A DNA stretch of 64,000 nucleotides from Lactobacillus ultunensis DSM 16047 (GCF_001436305.1 NZ_AZFO01000003.1:1-64000), one strand, 5' to 3'; counted from the first letter of the stretch, positions 9,085-18,197 are shown. Notes: generated by a model from the letters alone, not told the origin. A program made the numbers and translations.

Positions 9085-10434
9085 ATGACAAAAGAAATTT
9101 CTAACGATACTATTTCTAAATTTGAAAATGACTTAGCTAACCATCCCGCATACAAGGTAGCAAGTCGTGCTGCTCAAGAAAACGGAATTTTCAAGGCAAG
9201 TCAAGATTTACAAACCAAGATTGATCTTGATCCAACTTTTTCAATTGAAATTGATACTGGCAAGCCAGCAGATCAAAAGCAATCAGGTCGTTGCTGGATG
9301 TTCTCAGCATTGAACACTATGCGTCACCCACTTCAAAAGAAATTTAAGTTAAAGGACTTTGAATTATCTCAAAATTACACTAACTTCTGGGACAAGTTTG
9401 AAAAGTCAAACTGGTTCTTTGAAAATGTGATCGCAACTGCAGACAAGGATTTAGGTGACCGTAAGGTAGCATTCTTGTTTACTACCCCACAACAAGATGG
9501 TGGTCAATGGGATATGCTTTGCGGCATTATTGAAAAATACGGTATTGTACCAAAGAGCGTTTATCCAGAAACTGCTAACTCAAATAACTCAAGTGCATTG
9601 AACGACACTTTGAATACTTTGCTTCGTAAAGATGGTCTTGAATTACGCAAACTAGTTAACGATGGTAAATCAGAAGATGAAGTTCAAGCCCGTAAGGAAG
9701 AAATGTTAAATGACGTCTTCCGTGTACTTTCAATTTCACTTGGTGTTCCACCAAAGAAGTTTAACTTCGAATACAGAGATGACGACAAGAATTACCATAT
9801 CGACAAAGACATTACTCCAAAGGAATTCTTTGATAAATATGTTGGTATGGATCTTGAAAACCACATTTCAACTATCAATGCTCCAACTGCTGACAAACCT
9901 TTCCACAAGGTATTCTCAGTAGAATACTTAGGTAACGTTGAAGGCGGTCGTCAAGTTCGTCACTTAAACCTTAAAGTTGATGAAATGAAAGACCTAATTA
10001 TCAAGCAATTGAAGAGCGGCGAAGTTGTTTGGTTCGGTTCAAACGTTGTTAAGGATTCTGAACGTCGTGCAGGTCTTCTTGATACTGATCTTTACAGACG
10101 TGACGAATTATTTGATGTTGACTTTAAGATGTCTAAAGCAGATATGCTTGATTCAGGCGAAAGTATGATGGACCACGCTATGGTTATCACTGGTGTTGAC
10201 ATTGTTAATGGCAAGCCAACTAAGTGGAAGATCGAAAACTCATGGGGTGAAAAGCCTGGTTTCAAGGGTTACTTCGTTATGAGTGACAAATGGTTCGATT
10301 CATTTGTTTACCAAGCCGTTATCAACAAGAAGTTCTTGCCAGACGACCTTAAGAAGGCATATGACGAAGGTAAGAAGAACCCAATTCAATTATTGCCATG
10401 GGATCCAATGGGTGCTTTAGCTTTTAAATATTAA
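9085..10434 (+). CDS. pepC: Aminopeptidase C (bleomycin hydrolase family)
   Basis: A cytoplasmic papain-like cysteine aminopeptidase (C1B) that trims N-terminal residues from peptides taken up by the cell. The catalytic triad is visible: Cys in KQSGRCWMFSALN (about residue 70), His in DHAMVITGVD (about 370) and Asn in KIENSWG (about 390). The 449-residue length is that of lactobacillal PepC, and the C-terminal tail ending AFKY-like is typical of this hexameric enzyme. A strong ribosome site GGGAGG precedes the ATG. Monocistronic, followed by a clear terminator. Confidence 0.96.
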   Translation: MTKEISNDTISKFENDLANHPAYKVASRAAQENGIFKASQDLQTKIDLDPTFSIEIDTGKPADQKQSGRCWMFSALNTMRHPLQKKFKLKDFELSQNYTNFWDKFEKSNWFFENVIATADKDLGDRKVAFLFTTPQQDGGQWDMLCGIIEKYGIVPKSVYPETANSNNSSALNDTLNTLLRKDGLELRKLVNDGKSEDEVQARKEEMLNDVFRVLSISLGVPPKKFNFEYRDDDKNYHIDKDITPKEFFDKYVGMDLENHISTINAPTADKPFHKVFSVEYLGNVEGGRQVRHLNLKVDEMKDLIIKQLKSGEVVWFGSNVVKDSERRAGLLDTDLYRRDELFDVDFKMSKADMLDSGESMMDHAMVITGVDIVNGKPTKWKIENSWGEKPGFKGYFVMSDKWFDSFVYQAVINKKFLPDDLKKAYDEGKKNPIQLLPWDPMGALAFKY

Positions 10435-10454
10435 AATAGACTAGTTCATTTTAG

Positions 10455-10478
10455 ACGTCCCGAGATGGGACGTTTTTT
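10455..10478 (+). terminator. Intrinsic terminator after pepC
   Basis: ACGTCCC (10455-10461) / GGGACGT (10467-10473), five-base loop, followed by TTTTTT. Confidence 0.92.
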
Positions 10479-10492
10479 GTTTGGATTTACTG

Positions 10493-10498
10493 TATAAT
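10493..10498 (+). promoter_or_regulatory. -10 element of the UbiA-family gene
   Basis: A perfect TATAAT lies 22 bases before the chosen ATG and just after the pepC terminator. No matching -35 stands out. Confidence 0.4.
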
Positions 10499-10519
10499 TC
10501 TTATCGGAGGAAAAATAAT

Positions 10520-11476
10520 ATGTCGATAAGAAAATACTTTAAGTTTGTTGATATTAAGACATCTGCTCTTTCCTTATATGCATATGCATTGGGAGCTGCT
10601 TTTATTTTCTACTATTTCAATAACTGGAATTGGCTAAATTCATTAATCTTTTTTATCTCAGAGATGATTCTAGATAATATGATTACTGCTATTAATAACG
10701 TTATGGACTATATTTTAGCCAAAGATAAAACCAGCAAACAAAAGAGCGTCTTGGTTACTGAAAACATTTCATTGCCACTAGCTTTTACCTATATCGGTAT
10801 TCTTTTATTAATCGCTGCAATATTAGGAATTTGGCTCTGTTTTAGGACTAATTGGGTTCTTTTCTTTGCTGGTGGTCTTTTATTTTTAATCGTTCTTTCT
10901 TATACTTCTGGTCCTTTCCCAATTTCACGCATGCCAATTGGAGAATTTGTATGCGGTATTGCCCAGGGAATGGGAGTCCCATTTCTTTTCACATATATTA
11001 ATGATAATTATCAAAAAATTATGACTTTAAATTTCAATCGTCTATCTAACGGTGAATGGACTTTTGGTTTAACTGGTTCTTTGACTACGGTATTTGCCTT
11101 AGTAGTATTATGCATCCCTTCAATTTGTTACAACTCTAATGTCATGCTGGCCAATAATATGTCCGATGTTAGCGAAGATAGAAAAAACGAACGTGCAACC
11201 CTACCAGTCGTATTCGGTAAAATGAAAGCGGATTGGCTTTATCGTTTCTTTGGCTATATTCCATTTTTATTTATTATTATCATGCCTTTCTTTAAAATGG
11301 CTCCTTGGCTAGTTTTACTTACTCTTGCTACCTTCCCCAAAGTTAAACAAAACATTGAAACTTTTATTGCACATCCCGATAAAGTTAAAACTTTTCCATC
11401 AGCTTTGCAAAACTACACTATATTCGTATTAGTACAAGCAATCACGATCTTCGTTGGTGCACTTATTCATTTTTAA
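10520..11476 (+). CDS. UbiA-family prenyltransferase (MenA-like)
   Basis: A polytopic membrane protein of 318 residues with about eight or nine hydrophobic segments. It carries the two Asp-rich motifs of the superfamily: NNVMDYILAKD (about 57-67) and NMSDVSEDRKNERATLPV (about 211-228), which bind Mg2+ and the prenyl diphosphate. The second most resembles MenA, the DHNA polyprenyltransferase of menaquinone synthesis. No other men gene is nearby; related lactobacilli lack the full pathway, so use of imported DHNA is possible (inference). The ATG at 10520 is chosen because CGGAGG lies nine bases upstream. Confidence 0.85.
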   Translation: MSIRKYFKFVDIKTSALSLYAYALGAAFIFYYFNNWNWLNSLIFFISEMILDNMITAINNVMDYILAKDKTSKQKSVLVTENISLPLAFTYIGILLLIAAILGIWLCFRTNWVLFFAGGLLFLIVLSYTSGPFPISRMPIGEFVCGIAQGMGVPFLFTYINDNYQKIMTLNFNRLSNGEWTFGLTGSLTTVFALVVLCIPSICYNSNVMLANNMSDVSEDRKNERATLPVVFGKMKADWLYRFFGYIPFLFIIIMPFFKMAPWLVLLTLATFPKVKQNIETFIAHPDKVKTFPSALQNYTIFVLVQAITIFVGALIHF

Positions 11477-11479
11477 TTA

Positions 11480-11506
11480 AAAAAGTTAATAACTCTTTTT
11501 TTAAAT
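11480..11506. terminator. Weak AT-rich hairpin between convergent genes
   Basis: AAAAAAG and CTTTTTT arms around a nine-base loop between the UbiA-family gene and mgtA. A bidirectional terminator is likely, but the stem is weak. Confidence 0.4.
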
Positions 11507-14179
11507 TAAATACTTTTCAGATTTTAGATACCACTTTTTCACTAAACTCGTTAAAACAATATATAAAATTAACAAAACAATAACTATGCCTAAGAAATAG
11601 ACAGGAATAGAACCAAACTTCATCACTTTAGCAATCGGAGTTATAAATGGTAAGGCCGTACCCACTGTCGCCATACCAATAGTTGACCAACTAACAATTG
11701 CTGTGGCGTGTTGTTTGATAAAAGGAATTGCTGGATCTCTTAATGCATGAATAACCATTTCCTGAGTCCAAAGAGATTCAATAAACCAGCCTGTACAAAA
11801 AATTGTACTAAAAAGCAATTTTTGCATTGGATTTGCAGACGCATAAGTAGTTCCAACAACTTGTGGACAAACGATAAAATACAAAAGCGAATAAGTTAAA
11901 ATATCAAAAACAGATGATGTAGGACCAAAGTAAAACATAAATTTAGGTAACTTTTTAGTACTCCACTTTCTTGGCTCAGCTAGATAGTGCTTATTCATAG
12001 TATCAAACGGAATAGATAAACAACTCGTTCCATACATTAAATCAAGAATCAATAATTGAATTGGTAGCATCGGTAAGAAAGGCAAGAATGAAGATGCAAC
12101 TAAAATTGAAAGAATATTACCAAAATTAGAAGACAAGGTTATCTTAATGTACTTCATAGTATTACCAAATACTTGTCGTCCAATTTGAACTGCTTTTTCC
12201 AAAATTCGCAAATCTTTGTGAAGCAAAATAATATCAGCAGATTTCTTAGCAATATCTACTGCTGTATCTACAGAAACTGAAACATCAGCAGCTTTCATTG
12301 CTGGAGCATCGTTAATACCATCACCCATATAAGCCACGGCATGACCATTTTCTCTTAATGTTTTAATTATTTTAGCTTTTTGTTGAGGAGAAAGCTTAAC
12401 GAATACGTCACATTCTTGAACAATTTGCTTCAATTGAGCAGGTGTTTTATTCTCTATATCTTGTCCTTGACAGACTTTGTTTATTTCTAATCCTACTTGA
12501 GCACCTACATTTCTAGTAACTGCTTCATTATCTCCTGTTAAAATTTTAACTGTAATTCCATCTTCTTTTAGTGCCATCAGAGCTTCTCTAGCACTATCCT
12601 TAGGAGGATCGAGAAATGCTAAGAAACCTGCAAGGATTAACTCATTCTCATCATTAACACTAAATTCTCCTACCGGAGCAGGATTTTTCTTATAAGCAAG
12701 TAGTACAACCCGTAATCCATCATGATTCATTTCGTCAATTTTAGATAAAATATCCTGTCGCTGATTCATATCTAAAGGCATAATCTTATTATTAACTTCA
12801 ACTCGATTAGAACAAGCCAACATCTCCTCTGCAGCACCTTTAGTTACTAATAAGTGTTCATTTTGTTTATTTTTAACTACCACACTCATTCGACGTCTTT
12901 TAAAATCAAAAGGAATTTCATCAATTTTTTGATAATTTTTATTAATTTGCTTAATATCTAGTTCCTTATCTGCAGCATTAATAATTGCCTCATCCATTAA
13001 GTCTTTCATCCCAGTTTGGTAATAACTGTTCAAATAGGATAACTCTAATACTCTAGGTCTTTCTTTGAGATCTATATCATAATGCCGCTCAAGTACTACT
13101 TTATCTTGAGTTAATGTTCCCGTTTTATCAGTACATAAAATATCAGCAGAGCCGAAATTTTGAATGGAGTTCATTCTCTTAACAATGGTCTCATGCTTAG
13201 CCATTTCAATTGAGCCCTTCACTAAATTACTAGTAACAATTACAGGCAACATTTCTGGAGTTAATCCCACAGCCGTAGCAATTGCAAAAATTAAAGCATT
13301 CAACCAATCGCCTTTGGTTAAGCCATTAATTAAGAAAACTAATGGTGCAATTACTGCTGTCATAGTTAACAAAATTTTGGAAATATTTTTAATACCTACA
13401 TCAAAGGTAGTTTCTTTATTCTTGTTTTTAGCTAAACTACGGGCTAAGTTGCCAAAAATAGTTCTATCCCCAGTTGCAAAAACAACTCCTAAACCAGAAC
13501 CGGAAATAATATTAGTTCCTTCATAAAGAACGTTAGGATAATCTAAATAATTTTCTTCCTTATTGGGTTTTTGACCAGCAATTTTTTCTACAGGATTAGA
13601 TTCACCATTTAATGAACTTGCTGAACAGAAAAGATCTTTACTCCTCAATAGCAACATATCAGCTGGAACCAAATCTCCAGCGGTTAAATTAATAATATCT
13701 CCTACTACCACTTGCTTAGTAGGTAGTTCTTGATCTCGATTATCTCGCCTAATATTAGTAGTTACTGAAACCATATTCAGTAATCCTTCAACTGCATCAT
13801 TAGTCTTAATATTTTGAATAAAGCTAGTTAACCCAGAAATTAATACCATTGTTAACATAATAATTACTGTACTTAAATCTTTTTGATTTTGAGGTACTAG
13901 CAAATAATTAGTAAAAAATGACAAAGTCGCTAATAAAAGCAAAACACCCGTAAAAGGCGTCATAAATGCATCTACAAGGAAATGAAGTTTAGGATGAGTT
14001 TCTTTATTCGATACTTCATTTAAGCCATCTTTTTCTAAACGCTTTATAGCTTTTTTAGTACTCAACCCCTCTACTGAAGTATCTAATTGGCTCAATACTT
14101 TACTCTTTTCTTCCCTAGCAATTTTTTGGACCAAAGTCGCATCTGTTACCACACGATCTTTAGAGTTGATTTTTAACAT
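11501..14179 (-). CDS. mgtA: Magnesium-transporting P-type ATPase (MgtA type)
   Basis: An 892-residue P-type ATPase with the phosphorylation motif CTDKTGTLT (Asp about 351), the TGES-like actuator segment NGESNPVEK, the nucleotide-binding KGAAEEML and the hinge GDGINDAPAMKAADVSVS. The arrangement of ten membrane helices and strong similarity to P3B enzymes mark an Mg2+ importer. The call is confirmed by its leader, which is an M-box riboswitch (14250-14440): low Mg2+ should allow expression. Start ATG at 14179 behind GGGGAGG. It appears to be a single-gene unit with a good promoter at 14447-14475. Confidence 0.95.
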   Translation of the reverse strand: MLKINSKDRVVTDATLVQKIAREEKSKVLSQLDTSVEGLSTKKAIKRLEKDGLNEVSNKETHPKLHFLVDAFMTPFTGVLLLLATLSFFTNYLLVPQNQKDLSTVIIMLTMVLISGLTSFIQNIKTNDAVEGLLNMVSVTTNIRRDNRDQELPTKQVVVGDIINLTAGDLVPADMLLLRSKDLFCSASSLNGESNPVEKIAGQKPNKEENYLDYPNVLYEGTNIISGSGLGVVFATGDRTIFGNLARSLAKNKNKETTFDVGIKNISKILLTMTAVIAPLVFLINGLTKGDWLNALIFAIATAVGLTPEMLPVIVTSNLVKGSIEMAKHETIVKRMNSIQNFGSADILCTDKTGTLTQDKVVLERHYDIDLKERPRVLELSYLNSYYQTGMKDLMDEAIINAADKELDIKQINKNYQKIDEIPFDFKRRRMSVVVKNKQNEHLLVTKGAAEEMLACSNRVEVNNKIMPLDMNQRQDILSKIDEMNHDGLRVVLLAYKKNPAPVGEFSVNDENELILAGFLAFLDPPKDSAREALMALKEDGITVKILTGDNEAVTRNVGAQVGLEINKVCQGQDIENKTPAQLKQIVQECDVFVKLSPQQKAKIIKTLRENGHAVAYMGDGINDAPAMKAADVSVSVDTAVDIAKKSADIILLHKDLRILEKAVQIGRQVFGNTMKYIKITLSSNFGNILSILVASSFLPFLPMLPIQLLILDLMYGTSCLSIPFDTMNKHYLAEPRKWSTKKLPKFMFYFGPTSSVFDILTYSLLYFIVCPQVVGTTYASANPMQKLLFSTIFCTGWFIESLWTQEMVIHALRDPAIPFIKQHATAIVSWSTIGMATVGTALPFITPIAKVMKFGSIPVYFLGIVIVLLILYIVLTSLVKKWYLKSEKYLI

Positions 14180-14212
14180 TCGAATCCTCCCCTAAAAGAA
14201 TTGGCAAACAAA

Positions 14213-14245
14213 CAAAAAGCCAATGCAAAAACTGCATTGGCTTTT
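14213..14245 (-). terminator. Expression-platform terminator of the mgtA riboswitch
   Basis: Arms 14215-14227 and 14233-14245 form a 13-bp stem (core CCAATGCA / TGCATTGG), followed on the minus strand by TTTTTG. It lies between the M-box aptamer and the mgtA start, as expected for Mg2+-induced termination. Confidence 0.9.
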
Positions 14246-14249
14246 ATAT

Positions 14250-14440
14250 CAAGCGATTTTACTCGTCGTTCAGTTTTAACACTACGTAACGTGAAGTCTG
14301 TTTAACTAGCTGACTGGGAAAAGCCTTAATTCGACAGTTCCCGTTTAACCCGTTGGCATCTCTGGATGTTGCTGGGCGTCAGCGTATATTTACGTAGGAG
14401 TCTCACCTAACAGTTTATTTGCTTTACTTATTCAATTGAC
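14250..14440 (-). promoter_or_regulatory. M-box (ykoK) magnesium riboswitch
   Basis: Minus-strand leader with the conserved M-box blocks: TTAGGTGAGACTCCTACG near the 5' end (about 14391-14410), an ACGCTGACGCCCA-type segment, GATGCCAACGGGTTAAACGG, then the 3' block TTACGTAGTG (about 14283-14292). These match the aptamer known to fold on Mg2+ in front of ykoK/mgtE/mgtA genes. A terminator follows and mgtA is the downstream gene. Boundaries are approximate. Confidence 0.9.
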
Positions 14441-14446
14441 ATCCTC

Positions 14447-14475
14447 ATCATAAAAGAGCAAAGACAGATATACAA
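14447..14475 (-). promoter_or_regulatory. Promoter of the M-box/mgtA transcript
   Basis: Minus strand TTGTAT, 17 bases, TATGAT. The predicted start is about 5-10 bases before the aptamer. Confidence 0.65.
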
Positions 14476-14549
14476 GTACTTTAAATAAATCTTTATCTTC
14501 ATACAATTTTTAGATAACTACTATTTAAAAATTATCAAACCTAAAAACA

Positions 14550-14592
14550 AAAAAGCGCGTCTGGAAAAATATTTTTTTCAAAACGCACTTAT
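14550..14592 (-). terminator. Intrinsic terminator after the polynucleotide-kinase-like gene
   Basis: A long imperfect stem (AGTGCGT... against ...ACGCGCT with G-U pairs) immediately beyond the stop at 14596, followed by a T-run on the minus strand. Confidence 0.75.
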
Positions 14593-14595
14593 TTT

Positions 14596-15531
14596 TTACC
14601 AAATATGCAACAAACGAGTTGGATCTAGTTTACTTAAATTAAATTGGTGAACATGTTGTTTGGGATTCTCTGGAAATTCTTTAATAAAATCAGCTACATT
14701 ATAAAGTCCGGTTGAATATGTCCAAACGCCTTTCACTTTTCTAATTGGATCTAACATCTCATTTCTAATTGGATATGCTGAAATAAGAAAATGCTTGTGA
14801 TGAAACTTAAAAACAAAATATGGCAACTTAAATTGTTTTACAGCTTCATCTTCCGTTTTGGCAATAGAAATTACATTTCGATATGTACCATATTTCTCCG
14901 TAAATTTTTCGTTAAATGAAAAATAGAAATTCGAGATATGCACATGTGGAAAATCTTCCTCACCAACTTTATCAGGAACAGCAATCACATGTGAGTAGCG
15001 ATCCAGGTTGCTTTCTCTTTGTGATAATGCATGATCCATTTGTGTAGGAATTATCTTATGTGCCCAATATGGTACTTCTGGATGTGCTTCATATGAACGG
15101 TACATCTGCTTAACTACTTCAGGCTTAACCCAATCATAATGCATTCTTGTTTGATTACGCTTAAGCAGATTTTCCAATGTGTTATGCTGCATCAAATCAA
15201 CTACGAAACATTCATAGTGATATTTATCTACCCATGGTTTAAAATGCTCAATTGCACTTGGAACAATATGCGTCCCATCAACAATTACAGTTTCCCCATG
15301 TTCCATCTTGTGTTCTACAAGGTGATCCACCATTTGCTCAGTACGCACTGTTACGTGCCGCGGAATAACTTGGTGTAATACATCCGCATCCTCTTGATAA
15401 TAAACTGTTAAATCCGCCAATAATAGTCTAATTTGATCACGACTGATCGCATAAGGCGTTAAGTGATGGCGAGCAATAAAAGAAGATTTACCGGAGCCAG
15501 GTGCACCTCGTAATAAAAATAATTTACGCAT
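14596..15531 (-). CDS. P-loop kinase with a polynucleotide-kinase-like N-terminal domain
   Basis: 311 residues. The first about 170 carry Walker A RGAPGSGKSSF (8-18), then ISRDQIR (about 29-35), VIVDGTHI (about 82-89) and LLKRNQTR (lid, about 121-128). This is the motif order of the T4 polynucleotide kinase (5'-OH RNA/DNA kinase) clade. The C-terminal about 140 residues form a separate, unrecognised domain; no phosphatase motif DxDGT is present, unlike T4 Pnk. A role in RNA or DNA end repair is possible but not shown; related proteins are usually annotated only as AAA ATPases. Monocistronic with its own terminator. Confidence 0.75.
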   Translation of the reverse strand: MRKLFLLRGAPGSGKSSFIARHHLTPYAISRDQIRLLLADLTVYYQEDADVLHQVIPRHVTVRTEQMVDHLVEHKMEHGETVIVDGTHIVPSAIEHFKPWVDKYHYECFVVDLMQHNTLENLLKRNQTRMHYDWVKPEVVKQMYRSYEAHPEVPYWAHKIIPTQMDHALSQRESNLDRYSHVIAVPDKVGEEDFPHVHISNFYFSFNEKFTEKYGTYRNVISIAKTEDEAVKQFKLPYFVFKFHHKHFLISAYPIRNEMLDPIRKVKGVWTYSTGLYNVADFIKEFPENPKQHVHQFNLSKLDPTRLLHIW

Positions 15532-15611
15532 GCAAAATACTCCAAACTAAATATACTAGAAATCATAATAGATTTTACCATATATGTAAGCAAATCCTTA
15601 TTCAGAGTACT

Positions 15612-15637
15612 AAAAAAATGCAGTCAAGCTGCATTTT
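15612..15637 (-). terminator. Intrinsic terminator after the phosphoglycerate mutase-like gene
   Basis: AAAATGCAG (15615-15623) / CTGCATTTT (15629-15637); the stem overlaps the stop codon and is followed by T's on the minus strand. Confidence 0.88.
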
Positions 15638-16313
15638 AATGTAAGATTTCTTTATTTACAATATTCAACTGATCATCCATTGTATAAACAATTGGTTCAG
15701 CATTTGGTACTTCCAAATTAACAATGTCATGATCATTGATATTCTCAAGTTTCTTGATTAAGGCTCTTAAGCTTGAACCATGGGCAACAATTAATTGGTC
15801 TTCCCCATTAAGTAAGCGTGATGCTATATGATTATAATAATATGGCATTAACCTAATCTGAGTCTGATGCAAACTCTCTGCTCTTGGCATCAAATGTTGA
15901 TCACATAATTTATAACGCCGATCAATCATTGGCGACCCTTGTGCTGGTGGCACCGAATCAAATCCACGCCGCCATAATAAAACTTGTTCCACGCCAAAGA
16001 CTTTGCGTGAAATATCTTTATTAAGGCCCCTTAGAGCGCCATAGTGACGTTCGTTTAACCTCCACGTCTTAGTCATAGGGAGCCATAATAAATCGCATGT
16101 ATCTGCCACAATATTAGCTGTCGTAATTGCCCGTGATAAAACAGAAGTATGAATATGAGTAGGTGCAAAATCAGAGATTGTATTAACTAATTCACCAGCT
16201 TGCTTAGCCTGCTGTTCTCCTTTTTTAGTTAACGGGACATCATTCCAACCCGTATACACATTTGCGGCATTGGCGACACTTTCACCATGTCGAACTAATA
16301 CTAATTTTGCCAT
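15636..16313 (-). CDS. 2,3-bisphosphoglycerate-dependent phosphoglycerate mutase homologue
   Basis: 225 residues of the GpmA branch of the histidine phosphatase superfamily. Catalytic LVRHGES with His9, the GpmA-specific LNERHYGALRGLNK (about 86-99) and the second His in VAHGSSLRALIK (about 178) are all present. These support a real mutase (3-phosphoglycerate to 2-phosphoglycerate) rather than a generic phosphatase, but the middle is diverged (e.g. SRKVFGVEQVLLWRRGFD) and lactobacilli often carry a second copy. The main glycolytic enzyme may be elsewhere, so no symbol is given. Confidence 0.82.
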   Translation of the reverse strand: MAKLVLVRHGESVANAANVYTGWNDVPLTKKGEQQAKQAGELVNTISDFAPTHIHTSVLSRAITTANIVADTCDLLWLPMTKTWRLNERHYGALRGLNKDISRKVFGVEQVLLWRRGFDSVPPAQGSPMIDRRYKLCDQHLMPRAESLHQTQIRLMPYYYNHIASRLLNGEDQLIVAHGSSLRALIKKLENINDHDIVNLEVPNAEPIVYTMDDQLNIVNKEILH

Positions 16314-16323
16314 TTTCTATTCC

Positions 16324-16506
16324 TTATTTGAGTAAACATCTAACGATCATTACTATTCCAGCTATTGTAAAAATTAGACCTAAAATCATAAAGGCTCTAA
16401 TCCCACCCTTATTATTGGGTTGCTTACGCCTATTAAAAGCATATGATATGTCATAAATTCCCATAATCAAGACGATTATAGCTGTAAAGATATTAACTGA
16501 AAACAT
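16324..16506 (-). CDS. Small two-helix membrane protein
   Basis: 60 residues with two hydrophobic helices (about 5-22 and 38-57) joined by a basic loop (NRRKQPNNKGG). The C-terminal about half resembles small lactobacillal proteins of unknown function. A ribosome site AGGTGA lies four bases before the ATG. It sits eight bases downstream of the CDF transporter stop and ten bases before the mutase-like gene, suggesting one transcript. I cannot assign a role. Confidence 0.65.
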   Translation of the reverse strand: MFSVNIFTAIIVLIMGIYDISYAFNRRKQPNNKGGIRAFMILGLIFTIAGIVMIVRCLLK

Positions 16507-16514
16507 TACTTCAC

Positions 16515-17414
16515 CTAATTTTCATTATTTCCACGACCAGGTACAATCATCTTATCATTACGTCCACGTTCGCATTCCGCTTGTAGGGTTATATGATTTA
16601 TTCCTAGCTTCTTTTTCAATTCTTTTCCTATCCGTTGATATAATTTTTCTAATTCAGCTGCACGCATATTTTGGTCAACATTAATATGGGCATCCATCAT
16701 AATAAAGTCATCACTGTAACGCCAAACGTGTACATGGTGAATATTTTTTACTTCAGGAAAAGATAAAACAATTTTATTTACCTTATCCAAATCAATGTTA
16801 GGATTAGACTCCATCAGCACGTTAGCTGCCTTCATCGTAATTTCATAAGCTTCATGTAAAACGAAGAGCGAAACTAGAATAGTCAAAACTGGATCAAGCC
16901 AGGTAACATTCCAAAAGTAAATAAAAATCGCACCAATTACAACAGCTACGCTAGATAAAGCATCACTCAACATGTGGATAAAAGTAGAACGCACATTCAA
17001 GTTTCCCTTAGAATCACTATGCATTGCGATCATAGAAATCAAATTGGCCACTAACCCAATTATTGAAACAGCCAACATAATTCCACCATGAATATGCTCT
17101 GGTTTCCAAAAACGTTGAATTGCCTCTACAAATAAAACTACACTAATAACTATTAAAATTACGCCATTAGTAAAGGCAGCCAAGATTTCTGCTCTTTCAT
17201 AGCCAAAAGTCTTTTTGCGATTACGACTTCGTCTACTGATCAAATGTGCTACAAAAGACAAGATAATTGCACCGACATCGCTTAAGTTATGTACAGCATC
17301 AGAAAGCAATGCCAATGAGCCTGAAAAGATACCACCTAAAAATTCGGCAACTGTAATAACAACATTTAGCAACGTGACAAACACATACCGCTTAGTTGTA
17401 TGGTCTTTATTCAT
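16515..17414 (-). CDS. Cation diffusion facilitator (Zn2+/metal efflux, CzcD type)
   Basis: A 299-residue CDF transporter with six membrane helices. The metal-site motifs are seen as LLSDAVHNLSDV (HxxxD in helix II, about 36-47) and HMLSDALSSV (HxxxD in helix V, about 147-156), so a Zn/Cd-type His-Asp site is intact. A His-rich GHIHGG-like loop is short here (EHIHGG). The C-terminal cytoplasmic domain (about 205-285) carries HHVHVW, usual for dimer metal binding. It is an H+/metal antiporter exporting cytoplasmic metal. Start ATG behind GAGGAAA; likely first gene of a three-gene unit ending at 15636. Confidence 0.9.
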   Translation of the reverse strand: MNKDHTTKRYVFVTLLNVVITVAEFLGGIFSGSLALLSDAVHNLSDVGAIILSFVAHLISRRSRNRKKTFGYERAEILAAFTNGVILIVISVVLFVEAIQRFWKPEHIHGGIMLAVSIIGLVANLISMIAMHSDSKGNLNVRSTFIHMLSDALSSVAVVIGAIFIYFWNVTWLDPVLTILVSLFVLHEAYEITMKAANVLMESNPNIDLDKVNKIVLSFPEVKNIHHVHVWRYSDDFIMMDAHINVDQNMRAAELEKLYQRIGKELKKKLGINHITLQAECERGRNDKMIVPGRGNNEN

Positions 17415-17443
17415 ATAAATTTTCCTCTCGTTATCAGTGTACC

Positions 17444-17474
17444 AAAAAAGGTCCTACTTATGCAGTAGGACTTC
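17444..17474 (-). terminator. Intrinsic terminator after the histidine phosphatase gene
   Basis: GTCCTACT (17451-17458) / AGTAGGAC (17464-17471) with a T-run on the minus strand. Confidence 0.9.
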
Positions 17475-17475
17475 T

Positions 17476-18156
17476 TTATAATTCTTCAGCATCGACATTA
17501 TAGTCAACGATCTCAAATTTTCCATTATCTTGCAAAATTCCTCGGGTAATACTACCGTTATTCGGAAAAATAATATCGTGTTTGCCATCACTTTTATCCC
17601 AATACTTAATGGATAAGGTCTTGATGAAATCACCATGAGTTACTAACAATACGCGATTTTCTTTTTGGGTTAAATCACGGAGGACATTAATTCCCCTAAT
17701 CATTCTTTCATCTAATTCCGCAGTATTTTCTGCCAAATGACGCGGATCAGCTTTTTTGGTAGCTTCACGAAAGTTTCGCAAACCAACTTTATTAATAATT
17801 TTAGCTACATCATCTTCATGACCAATGCCAGCAGCCATAGCTACTTGATCCCAGGTTTGGTTAATATCATCGCCTTCGAAAGTTCCAAAGAAAACTTCAC
17901 GAAATTCTGGCAACTTTTTAATCTTACCAATATCCGAGACCAAATTAGCGTCTTTCATTAAGTGAACGGTGTCAATTGCTCTTTTCAAATCTGATGAATA
18001 CATGTTATCAAAATGCACTTGACTCAAAGCATCGGCGGTTCTCTTTAAATCGTTAATCCCCTTAACCGTTAACGGAGAATCACACCAGCCTTGAACTTTG
18101 TTCAATTGATTAAACATAGTTTCACCGTGGCGAACTAAATAAACTTCTGTTGCCAT
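17476..18156 (-). CDS. Histidine phosphatase family protein
   Basis: 226 residues. Catalytic LVRHGETMFN (His10), the Arg of SSDLKRAIDT (about 55-64), Glu in FREVFFGTFEG (about 85-95) and the second His in LLVTHGDFIKTL (about 172). This is the branch of broad phosphatases rather than true mutases, as the GpmA signature LNERHYG is replaced. The substrate is unknown. It is an independent unit, separated from the CDF operon by a terminator, and is paralogous to the gene at 15636-16313. Confidence 0.85.
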   Translation of the reverse strand: MATEVYLVRHGETMFNQLNKVQGWCDSPLTVKGINDLKRTADALSQVHFDNMYSSDLKRAIDTVHLMKDANLVSDIGKIKKLPEFREVFFGTFEGDDINQTWDQVAMAAGIGHEDDVAKIINKVGLRNFREATKKADPRHLAENTAELDERMIRGINVLRDLTQKENRVLLVTHGDFIKTLSIKYWDKSDGKHDIIFPNNGSITRGILQDNGKFEIVDYNVDAEEL

Positions 18157-18197
18157 ATATTAACCCTCCCTTTTCATTAATAAATATTGTATCAAAC

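Noticed and set aside
13164-13526. 120-codon plus-strand frame inside mgtA
   Set aside because: Antisense to a well-conserved P-type ATPase; composition follows the complement of its codons.
16262-16456. Plus-strand frame opposite the small membrane protein
   Set aside because: No ribosome site; the minus-strand frame has one and fits the operon spacing.
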